In this document: in pieces, positions 1-8,472 of the stretch
Numbering within the stretch: the stretch's first letter is position 1
Layout: every line of letters starts with the position of its first letter
Source: Paenibacillus amylolyticus
Lineage (GTDB): Bacteria > Bacillota > Bacilli > Paenibacillales > Paenibacillaceae
Length of the DNA: 64,000 nt
Direction: 5' to 3'
Assembly (NCBI RefSeq): GCF_003719335.1
Contig: NZ_RIAS01000023.1
Coordinates: 1 to 64,000 of the forward strand
Notes under the pieces: generated by a model
The model's input: the letters and a program-made list of their open reading frames with translations, nothing else
What the model was told of the DNA's origin: nothing
Databases searched by the model: none
Position numbers and translations under genes: made by a program

Positions 1-76
1 CGGAAAGCCGTATGAGGGAAAACCTCACGTACGGTTTGATGAGGAGAGGCCGGGTTTTGCCCAGCCTTTTACTCTA
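1..76 (+). mobile_element. 3' end of a group II intron (domains V and VI), cut by the window edge
   Basis: Bases 6-8 read AGC and open a domain V-like hairpin: CCGTA pairs with TACGG, a two-base CG bulge follows, then TGAGG pairs with CCTCA around a GAAAA loop. A second, GC-rich hairpin with an unpaired A near its 3' side (about 40-74) fits domain VI, and the text ends in TTTTACTCTA as many bacterial group II introns do. The reverse transcriptase ORF would lie left of the window. The boundary near 76 is an estimate. Confidence 0.7.
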
Positions 77-161
77 GTAAACATGACTAAAATTAGACTT
101 TTGCTTGAAGTTTACTCTATAATGTTACAGAACATATGATTAATTGAAAGGGTGACTCGGT

Positions 162-653
162 TTGAGTTCAGAAAATTCATTTGATATTGTGTCCAAAATG
201 GACTTGCAAGAATTGACCAATGCCGTTACGCAAACGGAAAAAGAAATTGGTGCTCGTTATGATTTCAAGGGCAGTAAAAGCAGCTTGAAACTGGATAAAG
301 ATGCTCTTACGATTGTGTCTGATGATGAGACAAAATTAAAAGCGGTTATTGAAGTTTTACAATCGAAAATGGCAAAGCGTGGGCTGCCGCTGAAAAATAT
401 GGATTACGGGAAAGTGGAGCCAGCTTCCTCTGGTACTGTTCGCCAGCGTTTGAATTTTAAACAGGGCATTGATCAGGATGTGGCTAAAAAAATTAATATC
501 CTCATTCGTGATTCCAAACTGAAGGTGAAGAGTCAGATTCAGGGAGACCAGCTTCGGGTGACAGGTAAAAGCAAAAATGATCTGCAAGCCGTTATGCAAC
601 TTCTTAATGGAGCTAACTTGCCACTGGATCTGCAATATACCAATTTTAAATAA
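162..653 (+). CDS. yajQ: YajQ family cyclic-di-GMP/nucleotide-binding protein (UPF0234)
   Basis: This 163-residue protein matches the full length of the YajQ (UPF0234/DUF520) family. It shows the N-terminal SFDIVSKMD and EIGARYDFKGS blocks and the later KLKVKSQIQGDQLRVTGKS block, which build two ferredoxin-like halves. Family members bind nucleotides, and some bind cyclic di-GMP; the exact role here is not visible. The start is TTG at 162, chosen because GAAAGGGTGA lies a normal distance upstream (145-154). It stands alone downstream of a group II intron end, and no clear terminator follows. Confidence 0.9.
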   Translation: MSSENSFDIVSKMDLQELTNAVTQTEKEIGARYDFKGSKSSLKLDKDALTIVSDDETKLKAVIEVLQSKMAKRGLPLKNMDYGKVEPASSGTVRQRLNFKQGIDQDVAKKINILIRDSKLKVKSQIQGDQLRVTGKSKNDLQAVMQLLNGANLPLDLQYTNFK

Positions 654-970
654 AAGTTCTTGTACAGAAATGTCTTTTTGACACTGTATTGGTACGTATA
701 TTATACTGAATGTGCATTGCTGGCAGTCATGCATCAAGCCCAGTCTTCATCGTTAGCTGACTTTGTGAAAAGCAGTACACTTCTGGAAGTCGCCGGAGCG
801 TTTAAAAGCAGTTTTGCGTTTGAGCGGTAGACTTTATTTTTTGCGTTTCTACATAGGCTTTTATGTAAATATAAGTCGACGTTTCAATCGTTCATTTCTT
901 GCTTCAGATGATGAATACGGAATTAAGATGATTGTTTGAAGTAATGGAGGATACAAAGGGAGGGCGTCTT

Positions 971-1558
971 GTGAATTTACCCAACCGGATTACGCTTGCA
1001 CGAATTTGCTTAATCCCTTTTTTGATGGTGTTCCTGCTTGTGGATTTTCCGTTTTATCCAGAGCCGTTACATTTTGGGAGCTTTACGCTTCCGTATAACC
1101 AGTTAATTGCTGCTTTTATTTTTATCGTTGCTGCAAGCACGGATGGAATAGACGGCTATCTTGCAAGGAAAAACAATATGGTCACCAATCTGGGCAAGCT
1201 GCTTGATCCTCTGGCAGACAAGCTTCTGGTCACCGCTGTTTTGATTTCATTGGTTCAAATGGGCAAGCTGGATTCGTGGATTGCAGTCGTTATTATCAGC
1301 CGTGAATTTGCCGTGACCGGTCTACGTCAGATTGCTTTGTTGGACGGTTCGGTTGTAGCGGCGAGTGCATGGGGCAAACTGAAAACAGTAGTGCAGATTG
1401 TAGCCATTGTTTTGCTACTGCTGAACAATTTCCCCTTCTCATACACGGGTATTCATGTCGATGAAATTGCGGTATATGTAGCGGCTCTGATCACCATCTG
1501 GTCTGGAATCGACTACTTTATCAAAAACAAAAACTTGCTTCATTTATCTAAAGCGTAA
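971..1558 (+). CDS. pgsA: CDP-diacylglycerol-glycerol-3-phosphate 3-phosphatidyltransferase
   Basis: PgsA makes phosphatidylglycerophosphate from CDP-diacylglycerol and glycerol-3-phosphate, the committed step to phosphatidylglycerol, in the cytoplasmic membrane. The CDP-alcohol phosphotransferase signature is complete around residues 55-85: DGxDGxLAR, a short spacer, then GKLLDPLADK with its metal-binding aspartates. Four or more hydrophobic segments surround it. An upstream in-frame TTG at 932 exists, but GTG 971 follows an AGGGAGGG site at 957-964 and gives the typical MNLPNRITLAR N-terminus of 195 residues. As in Bacillus, cinA and recA follow. Confidence 0.93.
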   Translation: MNLPNRITLARICLIPFLMVFLLVDFPFYPEPLHFGSFTLPYNQLIAAFIFIVAASTDGIDGYLARKNNMVTNLGKLLDPLADKLLVTAVLISLVQMGKLDSWIAVVIISREFAVTGLRQIALLDGSVVAASAWGKLKTVVQIVAIVLLLLNNFPFSYTGIHVDEIAVYVAALITIWSGIDYFIKNKNLLHLSKA

Positions 1559-1599
1559 TGATTTAAGCTGAAACGGGTAATGATGAAAGACTCATTGGG

Positions 1600-1636
1600 T
1601 CAAAGGGCAATAGGAACTCATCCTATTGCCCTTTGA
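1600..1636 (+). terminator. 16-bp perfect hairpin between pgsA and cinA
   Basis: The arms 1600-1615 and 1621-1636 are exact inverted complements with a five-base loop (ACTCA). No T-run follows, so this is not a standard intrinsic terminator. It may be an mRNA-end-stabilising or processing hairpin, or a terminator of weak type. It ends about 30 bases before the cinA start. Confidence 0.55.
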
Positions 1637-1667
1637 CTACTCCACATATGTACAGGAGGAAGCCAAA

Positions 1668-2924
1668 ATGAAGGCAGAGATTATTGCAGTTGGGACAGAG
1701 TTACTGCTGGGACAGATCGTAAATACCAATGCCAGATACCTTTCCCGGGAACTTGCTGCAATGGGGATTGACGTATATTTTCAAACGGTAGTTGGAGATA
1801 ATCAGAATCGGCTTAGTGAAGCGATACGCATCGCGCAGGGGCGTGCAGACATTATTCTATTTTCCGGGGGCATCGGGCCAACGCAGGATGATTTGACAAA
1901 AGACGCGCTGGCTGCAGTGCTAAATCGGAAGTTGCATATTGACCGTATGGCTATGGATAAAATTGAAGGTTTCTTCCGCGATCGGAATGTGGAAATGACA
2001 GAAAATAATCGGCGCCAAGCCATTGTTCTAGAGGGTGGAACCCCTCTGGCGAATGAAACTGGACTTGCTGCAGGAAACGCGATTGCGGATAACGATAAAT
2101 ATTATGTTGTTATGCCTGGGCCACCTAAAGAATTGATTCCAATGTTCGAGCAGGAAGCCAAACCTTGGTTGCTCCAGCATGCTCTTACAGAAGAAATGCC
2201 GATTTATTCACGAATGTTGAAATTCGCAGGCATCGGAGAATCTGCTTTGGAGGATCGGTTGCTTGACTTGATCGACGGACAGACAGACCCTACGATTGCT
2301 CCTTACGCGAGTGAGGGAGAAGTGACCGTACGTGTGTCTACCAAGGCTCCGAGCGAAGGAGAAGCCAAGCTAAAGCTGGATGCGATGGAAGTGCAGATCC
2401 GTGAGCGTTTATCTGAACATCTCTACGCTAACGAGGATGTGCCTATAGAGTACACGATTGTTACAATGATGTCTGATATGGGGCTGACTCTGAGCGCGGC
2501 CGAAAGCTGCACAGGAGGGCTTGTGATGCAGAGTTTAACTTCGGTGCCTGGAAGTGCATCAATGTTAAAAGGTGGCATTGTATGTTACTCTAATGAGATC
2601 AAAGAAAAGCTGTTAAATGTGCCTCACAGTTACCTGGAGGGTGAAGATGCACCAGGTGCTGTTAGCCCAGAGGTGGCAAAAGTGCTTGCAGAGCAGATCC
2701 GCATGATCGGGGATGCTGATTTTGGTTTGGCGATTACCGGAGTAGCCGGCCCGGGATATTCGGAACGTAAACCACCAGGCCTCGTGTTTATCGCTCTGGC
2801 TGAGCGTGGGAAGGATACGGAGATTCATGAACTCCGGATTAACGGTAACCGGGAAACGGTTCGCATTCGCTCGGCAAAAGCGATTCTGTATCGGTTATGG
2901 CAAAAGTTAGTCGCTATTGATTGA
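1668..2924 (+). CDS. cinA: CinA: competence/damage-inducible protein with C-terminal nicotinamide-nucleotide amidase domain
   Basis: CinA has an N-terminal MoCF-like (molybdopterin-binding fold) domain, seen as EIIAVGTELLLGQIVNTN and the FSGGIGPTQDDLTKD block. Its C-terminal PncC-type domain, beginning near residue 285, carries ESCTGG and the later AITGVAGPG. Homologues deamidate NMN or act as ADP-ribose/NAD-derivative pyrophosphatases in pyridine nucleotide recycling. The start is ATG 1668 because CAGGAGGA lies at 1653-1660; an in-frame upstream codon at 1626 falls inside the preceding hairpin. The length of 418 residues is normal. It lies directly upstream of recA, as in many Bacilli. Confidence 0.93.
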   Translation: MKAEIIAVGTELLLGQIVNTNARYLSRELAAMGIDVYFQTVVGDNQNRLSEAIRIAQGRADIILFSGGIGPTQDDLTKDALAAVLNRKLHIDRMAMDKIEGFFRDRNVEMTENNRRQAIVLEGGTPLANETGLAAGNAIADNDKYYVVMPGPPKELIPMFEQEAKPWLLQHALTEEMPIYSRMLKFAGIGESALEDRLLDLIDGQTDPTIAPYASEGEVTVRVSTKAPSEGEAKLKLDAMEVQIRERLSEHLYANEDVPIEYTIVTMMSDMGLTLSAAESCTGGLVMQSLTSVPGSASMLKGGIVCYSNEIKEKLLNVPHSYLEGEDAPGAVSPEVAKVLAEQIRMIGDADFGLAITGVAGPGYSERKPPGLVFIALAERGKDTEIHELRINGNRETVRIRSAKAILYRLWQKLVAID

Positions 2925-2981
2925 TGATTACGCAGGCAGATTGCATTTGCATAATTGAGGAAGTATAATGATTGTAGACGG

Positions 2982-3037
2982 AAGAACCGTAAAATGTGGC
3001 TTTACAGCCTTGTTTACGGTTCTTTTTCTGTTTTTTC
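2982..3037 (+). terminator. Intrinsic terminator after cinA
   Basis: AAGAACCGTAAA at 2982-2993 pairs exactly with TTTACGGTTCTT at 3013-3024, and a T-rich stretch (TTTCTGTTTTTTC) follows. It separates cinA from the independently regulated recA. Confidence 0.8.
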
Positions 3038-3081
3038 ATCGATTTCCATGAGGAAGAGGCGCCTCGGCCTGAACAAAAAAA

Positions 3082-3133
3082 CGAATGTATGTTCGAAAAA
3101 AAGCTTGGCAAACGAGTTAAAACAAGGTATCAT
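3082..3133 (+). promoter_or_regulatory. recA promoter with LexA (DinR) SOS box
   Basis: CGAATGTATGTTCG at 3082-3095 matches the Bacillus SOS box CGAAC-N4-GTTCG with one change and closely resembles the known B. subtilis recA box. A sigma-A promoter follows: TTGGCA at 3105-3110, 17 bases, TATCAT at 3128-3133. The box lies just upstream of the -35 element. Confidence 0.8.
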
Positions 3134-3164
3134 TATATTATAAACAGTAAAGGGTGTGAGTTTA

Positions 3165-4229
3165 TTGTCAGACCGTCGTGCCGCGCTTGATATGGCGCTC
3201 CGTCAAATAGAGAAGCAATTTGGTAAAGGTTCCATCATGAAATTGGGTGAGTCAACTCACATGAATGTGGAAGTTATTCCCAGCGGATCTTTGGCTTTGG
3301 ATATTGCATTAGGAACAGGCGGCTTGCCGAAAGGCCGTATTGTTGAAATATATGGACCTGAATCTTCAGGTAAAACAACTGTGGCATTACATGCTATTGC
3401 TGAAGTTCAACGTGCAGGTGGACAAGCTGCGTTTATCGATGCTGAGCACGCGCTTGATCCGAATTATGCAAGCAAACTGGGTGTTAACATTGATGAATTG
3501 CTCTTGTCTCAACCGGATACAGGTGAGCAAGGATTGGAAATCGCCGAGGCTCTTGTACGCAGTGGTGCAGTAGATATCATTGTTATTGACTCGGTAGCAG
3601 CACTTGTACCAAAAGCGGAGATTGAAGGAGAGATGGGGGATTCCCACGTTGGTCTGCAGGCTCGTTTGATGTCTCAGGCACTCCGTAAATTGTCCGGTGC
3701 AATCAGTAAATCTAAAACGATTGCCATCTTCATCAACCAGCTTCGTGAGAAAGTTGGTGTTATGTTTGGTAACCCGGAAACGACACCAGGTGGCCGTGCA
3801 TTAAAGTTCTATTCCACGGTTCGTCTAGATGTACGCCGTATCGAGAGTATCAAATCGGGCAATGACATTACGGGTAACCGTACTCGTATTAAAGTTGTTA
3901 AAAACAAAGTGGCGCCTCCGTTCAAACAAGCGGAAGTTGACATTATGTATGGTGAAGGTATTTCCAAAGAGGGAAGTATCATCGATATCGGTACAGAGCT
4001 GGATATCGTGAACAAAAGTGGTGCATGGTATTCATACGAAGGCGAACGTTTAGGTCAAGGCCGCGAAAACGCAAAGCAGTTTATGAAAGAACATAAAGAA
4101 ATTGCTGATGTGATTGAGCAGAAAATTCGTGAAGCCAGCAATCTGACAACGGCTGTTCCTGCTCCTACGAGTGAAGAGCAAGAAAAAGAAGCAGCTGAAG
4201 AACAGGAATTATTCGAAATTAATGAGTAA
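3165..4229 (+). CDS. recA: RecA recombinase
   Basis: RecA forms filaments on single-stranded DNA, drives homologous pairing and triggers LexA self-cleavage. The 354-residue product carries Walker A GPESSGKTT near residues 64-72, the Walker B-containing DIIVIDSVAALVP block, and loop regions with GNPETTPGG. TTG 3165 was chosen because it gives the canonical N-terminus MSDRRAALDM and sits about eight bases after AAAGGGTG; an in-frame GTG at 3156 would overlap that site. The acidic, glutamate-rich C-terminal tail is intact. The upstream LexA box predicts SOS induction. Confidence 0.98.
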   Translation: MSDRRAALDMALRQIEKQFGKGSIMKLGESTHMNVEVIPSGSLALDIALGTGGLPKGRIVEIYGPESSGKTTVALHAIAEVQRAGGQAAFIDAEHALDPNYASKLGVNIDELLLSQPDTGEQGLEIAEALVRSGAVDIIVIDSVAALVPKAEIEGEMGDSHVGLQARLMSQALRKLSGAISKSKTIAIFINQLREKVGVMFGNPETTPGGRALKFYSTVRLDVRRIESIKSGNDITGNRTRIKVVKNKVAPPFKQAEVDIMYGEGISKEGSIIDIGTELDIVNKSGAWYSYEGERLGQGRENAKQFMKEHKEIADVIEQKIREASNLTTAVPAPTSEEQEKEAAEEQELFEINE

Positions 4230-4326
4230 TTCTTCTGTGCGGGAAGGCTTTGATCTTCTTTCACAGTAAACTTTGTATTGAGCGATTGCTAATGCTTTAG
4301 CTAGCTAAATAGGATTGGTTTTTCGC

Positions 4327-4371
4327 GATGCTAACAGCCTCTGTCCATTCCGGACAGAGGCTGTTAGCATC
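4327..4371 (+). terminator. 20-bp perfect hairpin between recA and recX
   Basis: Bases 4327-4346 and 4352-4371 are exact inverted complements around the loop ATTCC. No T-tract follows on either strand. It could end recA transcripts, protect the recA mRNA 3' end, or partly uncouple recX from recA. Confidence 0.6.
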
Positions 4372-4461
4372 TATGCCATCTGTAACCTGAGCTGAATCGA
4401 GATCGTAAGAGCGACCGAAGGGGATTCTCATTTTTAACCCGAAATATAAACAAAGGGGAGC

Positions 4462-5244
4462 GTGAAGATTGTAGTGAAACATCGCCAAAAGGAACAAGAA
4501 TATGACAAACAAGATGATGAAGAAGAATTGCAAGAATCAGCAAAATTAAATGGCATCTCCCAATTTCCAGATGATGAAGAACTTATCATTACCCGGGTAG
4601 AACGCACCAAGAGCAGAGAGGCTCGCTACCTGATTTCATTTGGCAACTACTCACTTACGGTTCTGGAAGATGTGATGATTAAATACAGGATGACACGCGG
4701 CAACATTTTCATGAAGAAAGATCTGGAGGAAATCATCATTGCGGATGAACGCCAGCGAACGTATGTGCAATCGTTACGTTTCTTGGAGTTTAAGCAACGG
4801 ACGCGTCATGAATTAAAGGAGAAACTAAAGCAAAAAGAGTTCGCTGTGACAATCATTGACGAGGTTTTGGATCGGCTGGTACAAGAGAAACTCGTTGATG
4901 ATGATCTATTTGCTAAGGAATGGACAAGACAGCGTATGGAGGGGCAGCGGAAGGGGAAACTGTGGATAAGGCAAGAATTGCGTCAAAAAGGCATTGCAAG
5001 TGAACTCATTGCTGAGGTACTAGATGACGTGAGTGAGGATGCGGAATACGACACCGCATTAATAGCTGGTCGTAAGAAGTGGAAACAGGTTCGTGGAGAT
5101 GTGCAGGAGAAGAAACGTAAAACGTTCCCGTACTTGATGCGACGCGGTTTTAGCACGGATCTGGTGCGCCGGGTCATGAATCGTTTAATGGAAGAGGATG
5201 GAGCAGAAGATGCCGAAGATGATGAAGCATTGTTATGGGACTAG
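4462..5244 (+). CDS. recX: RecX regulatory protein
   Basis: RecX binds RecA filaments and modulates recombinase activity; a position just downstream of recA is typical. The protein is 260 residues and has tandem three-helix RecX repeats, for example RFLEFKQRTRHELKEKL, then DRLVQEKLVDDDLFAKEWTR, then the IRQELRQKGI block. It begins with a charged extension as in Bacillus RecX. The start is uncertain: GTG 4462 is very close to the GGGGAG site at 4455-4460, while GTG 4474 has longer spacing. The C-terminal tail is very acidic. Confidence 0.9.
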   Translation: MKIVVKHRQKEQEYDKQDDEEELQESAKLNGISQFPDDEELIITRVERTKSREARYLISFGNYSLTVLEDVMIKYRMTRGNIFMKKDLEEIIIADERQRTYVQSLRFLEFKQRTRHELKEKLKQKEFAVTIIDEVLDRLVQEKLVDDDLFAKEWTRQRMEGQRKGKLWIRQELRQKGIASELIAEVLDDVSEDAEYDTALIAGRKKWKQVRGDVQEKKRKTFPYLMRRGFSTDLVRRVMNRLMEEDGAEDAEDDEALLWD

Positions 5245-5272
5245 ACGAGAAGACTAACAATACTGCATTCTC

Positions 5273-5302
5273 TTGACAATTTCTTTCGTCAAATACTAAA
5301 AT
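5273..5302 (+). promoter_or_regulatory. Sigma-A promoter for rny
   Basis: TTGACA at 5273-5278 and TAAAAT at 5297-5302 are separated by 18 bases. The transcript would have a leader of about 250 bases containing a 7-bp inverted repeat, GTACATG-TATT-CATGTAC, at 5414-5431. Confidence 0.6.
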
Positions 5303-5556
5303 GGACATGAGTCTGTTAAGAAAAGGACAACCCTTTTTCCTTCCAAAAAAGCGGTTTCGGTTTCTACAGATTTATACCATTCTTAATTATGGGTTCACTG
5401 GATACGGTGAATAGTACATGTATTCATGTACATGTGAAATGAAAATCGGCGGGGGATCGCCGTGAGTATTCGTTATTCCCAAACATATGTAAGGCATGAA
5501 AACAGAAAAGTTGACCCAAGGAGTGCCTTGGAGGAACCAACGAGGAGGTGAACAGT

Positions 5557-7101
5557 ATGGGCGAAATCGCTATCACGATCATTCTCGTTGTGGCCGCGCT
5601 CGTTATTGGGTTCGGAGTCGGATATTTTATTCGCAAATCTCTTGCAGAGGCTAAAATCTCTAGTGCGGAACAAGCTGCCGTACAAATCGTGGAGAACGCG
5701 AAAAAAGAGGCAGAGGCACTGAAGAAAGAAACGGTGCTGGAAGCGAAGGATGAGATTCATCGCATTCGCGCCGAAGCTGAAAAGGACACTCGTGAACGTC
5801 GGAACGAAATTCAACGACAAGAGAGACGATTGTTGCAAAAAGAAGAGTCGCTGGATAAAAAATTGGAATCACTCGAACGTAAAGAAGAGCAAGTGGCTAA
5901 CAAAGAGAAACGTATCGATGAAACACAGCAGCAGATCGAAATGATCTACAAAAACCAGGTGACGGAGCTTGAACGAATCTCCAATCTCACGATGGAAGAC
6001 GCACGCAGTATCATACTGTCCAACGTAGAACAGGAAGTCCGTCATGAGACGGCTCAAATGATCAAGGACATTGAACAGCAAGCGAAGGAAGAAGCGGACA
6101 AAAAGTCCCGCGAGATCATTACACTCGCCATCCAGCGCTGTGCGGCTGACCATGTAGCCGAGACAACGGTATCCGTTGTAACGCTGCCTAATGAAGAAAT
6201 GAAAGGCCGGATTATCGGTCGTGAAGGACGTAACATCCGTGCGCTTGAAACCCTTACCGGGATTGACCTCATTATCGATGATACGCCAGAAGCTGTTATT
6301 CTGTCGGGCTTTGACCCGATTCGCCGTGAGATTGCCCGCACTGCACTGGAGAAACTGGTGGCGGATGGACGGATTCACCCGGCGCGTATCGAAGAGATGG
6401 TGGAAAAATCACGTAAAGAAGTGGATGAGCGCATCCGTGAATACGGTGAACAAGCTACCTTTGAAGTGGGCGTGCATGGTCTGCACCCGGATCTCATCAA
6501 AATTCTGGGCCGCCTGAAGTTCCGCACAAGTTACGGTCAGAACGTCCTGAAACATTCGATGGAAGTTGCTTATTTGGCAGGACTAATGGCTGGAGAACTT
6601 GGAGAAGACGTGACTTTGGCAAGACGTGCAGGTTTGTTGCATGACATCGGTAAAGCGCTGGATCACGAAGTGGAAGGATCACACGTCGAAATTGGCGTGG
6701 AGCTGGCGAAGAAATACAAGGAACACCCAGTGGTTATTAACAGTATCGCTTCCCATCACGGGGATTGCGAAGCAACTTCGGTTATTGCGATGCTGGTGGG
6801 TGCAGCTGATGCGCTGTCTGCAGCTCGTCCGGGTGCACGCCGCGAAACATTGGAGACATACATCAAACGACTTGAGAAGCTGGAAGAAATTTCGGAATCT
6901 TTCGAAGGCGTCGAGAAATCGTACGCTATCCAGGCTGGACGTGAAGTTCGCGTCATGGTGCAGCCTGAGAAGATTGATGATGCTGAAGCTTTCCGCCTCG
7001 CACGTGACATCACGAAGATGATTGAGAATGAACTTGATTATCCAGGTCATATCAAAGTCACCGTGATCCGGGAAACCCGGGCGGTTGAATACGCAAAATA
7101 G
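5557..7101 (+). CDS. rny: Ribonuclease Y
   Basis: RNase Y is the membrane-anchored endonuclease that starts bulk mRNA decay in Bacilli. An N-terminal transmembrane helix (about residues 3-24) is followed by a long charged coiled coil (about 25-190). A KH domain with GRIIGREGRNIRALE comes next, then an HD domain with the LLHDIGKALDHE metal-binding motif near residue 355. ATG 5557 was chosen over GTG 5548 because the strong AGGAGGTGA site would otherwise overlap the start codon. At 514 residues it is full length. ymdB follows, as in Bacillus subtilis, and its Y-complex partner RicA is encoded at 12418. Confidence 0.97.
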   Translation: MGEIAITIILVVAALVIGFGVGYFIRKSLAEAKISSAEQAAVQIVENAKKEAEALKKETVLEAKDEIHRIRAEAEKDTRERRNEIQRQERRLLQKEESLDKKLESLERKEEQVANKEKRIDETQQQIEMIYKNQVTELERISNLTMEDARSIILSNVEQEVRHETAQMIKDIEQQAKEEADKKSREIITLAIQRCAADHVAETTVSVVTLPNEEMKGRIIGREGRNIRALETLTGIDLIIDDTPEAVILSGFDPIRREIARTALEKLVADGRIHPARIEEMVEKSRKEVDERIREYGEQATFEVGVHGLHPDLIKILGRLKFRTSYGQNVLKHSMEVAYLAGLMAGELGEDVTLARRAGLLHDIGKALDHEVEGSHVEIGVELAKKYKEHPVVINSIASHHGDCEATSVIAMLVGAADALSAARPGARRETLETYIKRLEKLEEISESFEGVEKSYAIQAGREVRVMVQPEKIDDAEAFRLARDITKMIENELDYPGHIKVTVIRETRAVEYAK

Positions 7102-7109
7102 AGCATTTT

Positions 7110-7142
7110 GGAAAAGTGGCCGCTACAGTGGGCCACTTTTCC
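7110..7142 (+). terminator. Hairpin terminator between rny and ymdB
   Basis: GGAAAAGTGGCC and GGCCACTTTTCC form an exact 12-bp stem whose 3' arm holds the T-run. It may partly attenuate read-through into ymdB, whose start is only 40 bases away. Confidence 0.65.
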
Positions 7143-7181
7143 TGTTGATAAGCCATGCAGGAATTGAGGAGGCAACAAATC

Positions 7182-7976
7182 ATGAAAGTTTTGTTTATTG
7201 GGGACATCGTAGGAAACGTAGGGCGTAAAGCGCTTAAAGAGAATTTGCCATATCTGAAATCGAAATATAAACCCCATGTGATCATAGTAAATGGTGAGAA
7301 TGCTGCAGCAGGACGCGGGATTACAGGCGCGATTGCAAATGAATTTTTTAACTGGGGTGTGCATGGCATTACGCTTGGCAACCATACTTGGGACAATAAG
7401 GATATTTTTGATTTTATAGATGATGAACCGCGGATGATCAGACCTGCCAATTTCCCCCCAGGAACACCTGGACGCGGGTATACCGTAGTTAAGGGCGAAG
7501 GGAAAGAACTTGCGATCGTGAATCTGCAAGGCAGAACCTTCTTGCCTGCGATTGACTGTCCGTTTCGCGCAGCGGATGAAATTGTGGACAAGCTACGGAG
7601 AGACTATAACTGTATTCTTGTGGATATGCACGCGGAAGCAACGTCTGAGAAGATCGCGATGGGCTGGCATCTCGATGGACGTGCATCCTTCGTTGTAGGT
7701 ACGCATACCCATGTGCAAAGCAACGACGAACGCATTTTGCCTGGGGGCACAGCATATTTGACCGATGCGGGTATGGTTGGACCGCGTGATGGTATTCTGG
7801 GCATGGAGCGTGAAGCGGTGCTGCGCAAATTTTATACCCAGCTTCCGGTAAGGTTTGTGGTTGACGACGGCAAATGGCATTTTCATGGCGTGGTCGTGGA
7901 TATTGATGAAGCAACCGGTGCGGCTACGCGAATTGAAAAAATTCGATTAATGGAAGACGAGTGGCGCATGGAATAG
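7182..7976 (+). CDS. ymdB: YmdB family metallophosphoesterase (2',3'-cyclic nucleotide phosphodiesterase)
   Basis: YmdB hydrolyses 2',3'-cyclic nucleotides and in B. subtilis affects biofilm and motility gene choice. The 264-residue protein matches the family (TIGR00282) throughout: FIGDIVGNVGR at the N-terminus, then NGENAAAGRG, GNHTWDNKD, and GTHTHVQSNDERI near the C-terminus supply the metal-binding Asp, Glu, Asn and His residues. ATG 7182 is preceded by GAGGAGG at the right distance. It forms the conserved rny-ymdB pair, with spoVS downstream. Confidence 0.93.
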   Translation: MKVLFIGDIVGNVGRKALKENLPYLKSKYKPHVIIVNGENAAAGRGITGAIANEFFNWGVHGITLGNHTWDNKDIFDFIDDEPRMIRPANFPPGTPGRGYTVVKGEGKELAIVNLQGRTFLPAIDCPFRAADEIVDKLRRDYNCILVDMHAEATSEKIAMGWHLDGRASFVVGTHTHVQSNDERILPGGTAYLTDAGMVGPRDGILGMEREAVLRKFYTQLPVRFVVDDGKWHFHGVVVDIDEATGAATRIEKIRLMEDEWRME

Positions 7977-8014
7977 GGGCATTGTCCCATTTTGCCGGGA
8001 AACCCTGCTAAAAA

Positions 8015-8041
8015 GAAGGAATTTTTTTTCCTCCCGCGAAT
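8015..8041 (+). promoter_or_regulatory. Sigma-H-like promoter of spoVS
   Basis: GAAGGAATT at 8015-8023 fits the sigma-H -35 consensus RnAGGAWWW exactly. After 11 bases CGCGAAT-type text (8035-8041, ending GAAT) fits RnnGAAT except for the first base. B. subtilis spoVS is known to be sigma-H dependent, which supports the reading. Confidence 0.6.
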
Positions 8042-8093
8042 AACATCTAGTAAGTGGAAACAAACTTTCAACATTCCCAGGGAGGTACTTACC

Positions 8094-8354
8094 ATGGATG
8101 TATTAAAAGTTTCAGCAAAGTCCAATCCTAACTCTGTAGCCGGCGCTCTTGCAGGAGTTCTTCGTGAACGTGGAAATGCTGAACTGCAGGCAATTGGAGC
8201 GGGAGCACTGAACCAAGCTATTAAAGCGGTAGCGATTGCCCGGGGATTTGTAGCACCAAGCGGAGTTGACCTGATTTGTATTCCAGCTTTTACAGACATT
8301 GTGATTGACGGTGAGGACCGAACGGCCATTAAGCTGATTGTGGAGCCCAGATAA
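8094..8354 (+). CDS. spoVS: Stage V sporulation protein S
   Basis: SpoVS is a small Alba-like protein needed for spore coat assembly and normal progress past stage V; it is highly conserved in Bacillota. The 86-residue product is full length and starts MDVLKVSAKSNPNSVAGAL, with the typical QAIGAGALNQAIKA and GVDLICIPAFTD blocks. ATG 8094 follows AGGGAGG with normal spacing; in-frame codons further upstream are not homologous. A sigma-H-like promoter lies 50 bases upstream and a terminator follows. Confidence 0.97.
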   Translation: MDVLKVSAKSNPNSVAGALAGVLRERGNAELQAIGAGALNQAIKAVAIARGFVAPSGVDLICIPAFTDIVIDGEDRTAIKLIVEPR

Positions 8355-8378
8355 TACATGAGTTGAACGTACGCATGA

Positions 8379-8411
8379 GCCTGTTTACGAATAAAGTAGA
8401 CAGGTTTTTTT
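8379..8411 (+). terminator. Intrinsic terminator after spoVS
   Basis: CCTGTTTAC pairs with GTAGACAGG (one G-U pair) and is followed by seven T residues. Confidence 0.85.
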
Positions 8412-8472
8412 GCGTTATTTTACAAAATAATCGAGCGAAAAGGGTAATTATACGTTATTAGGAGGGTGGGCT

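Noticed and set aside
2955..3190. Two short plus-strand frames between cinA and recA
   Set aside because: They span the cinA terminator, the SOS box and the recA promoter and have no ribosome binding sites.
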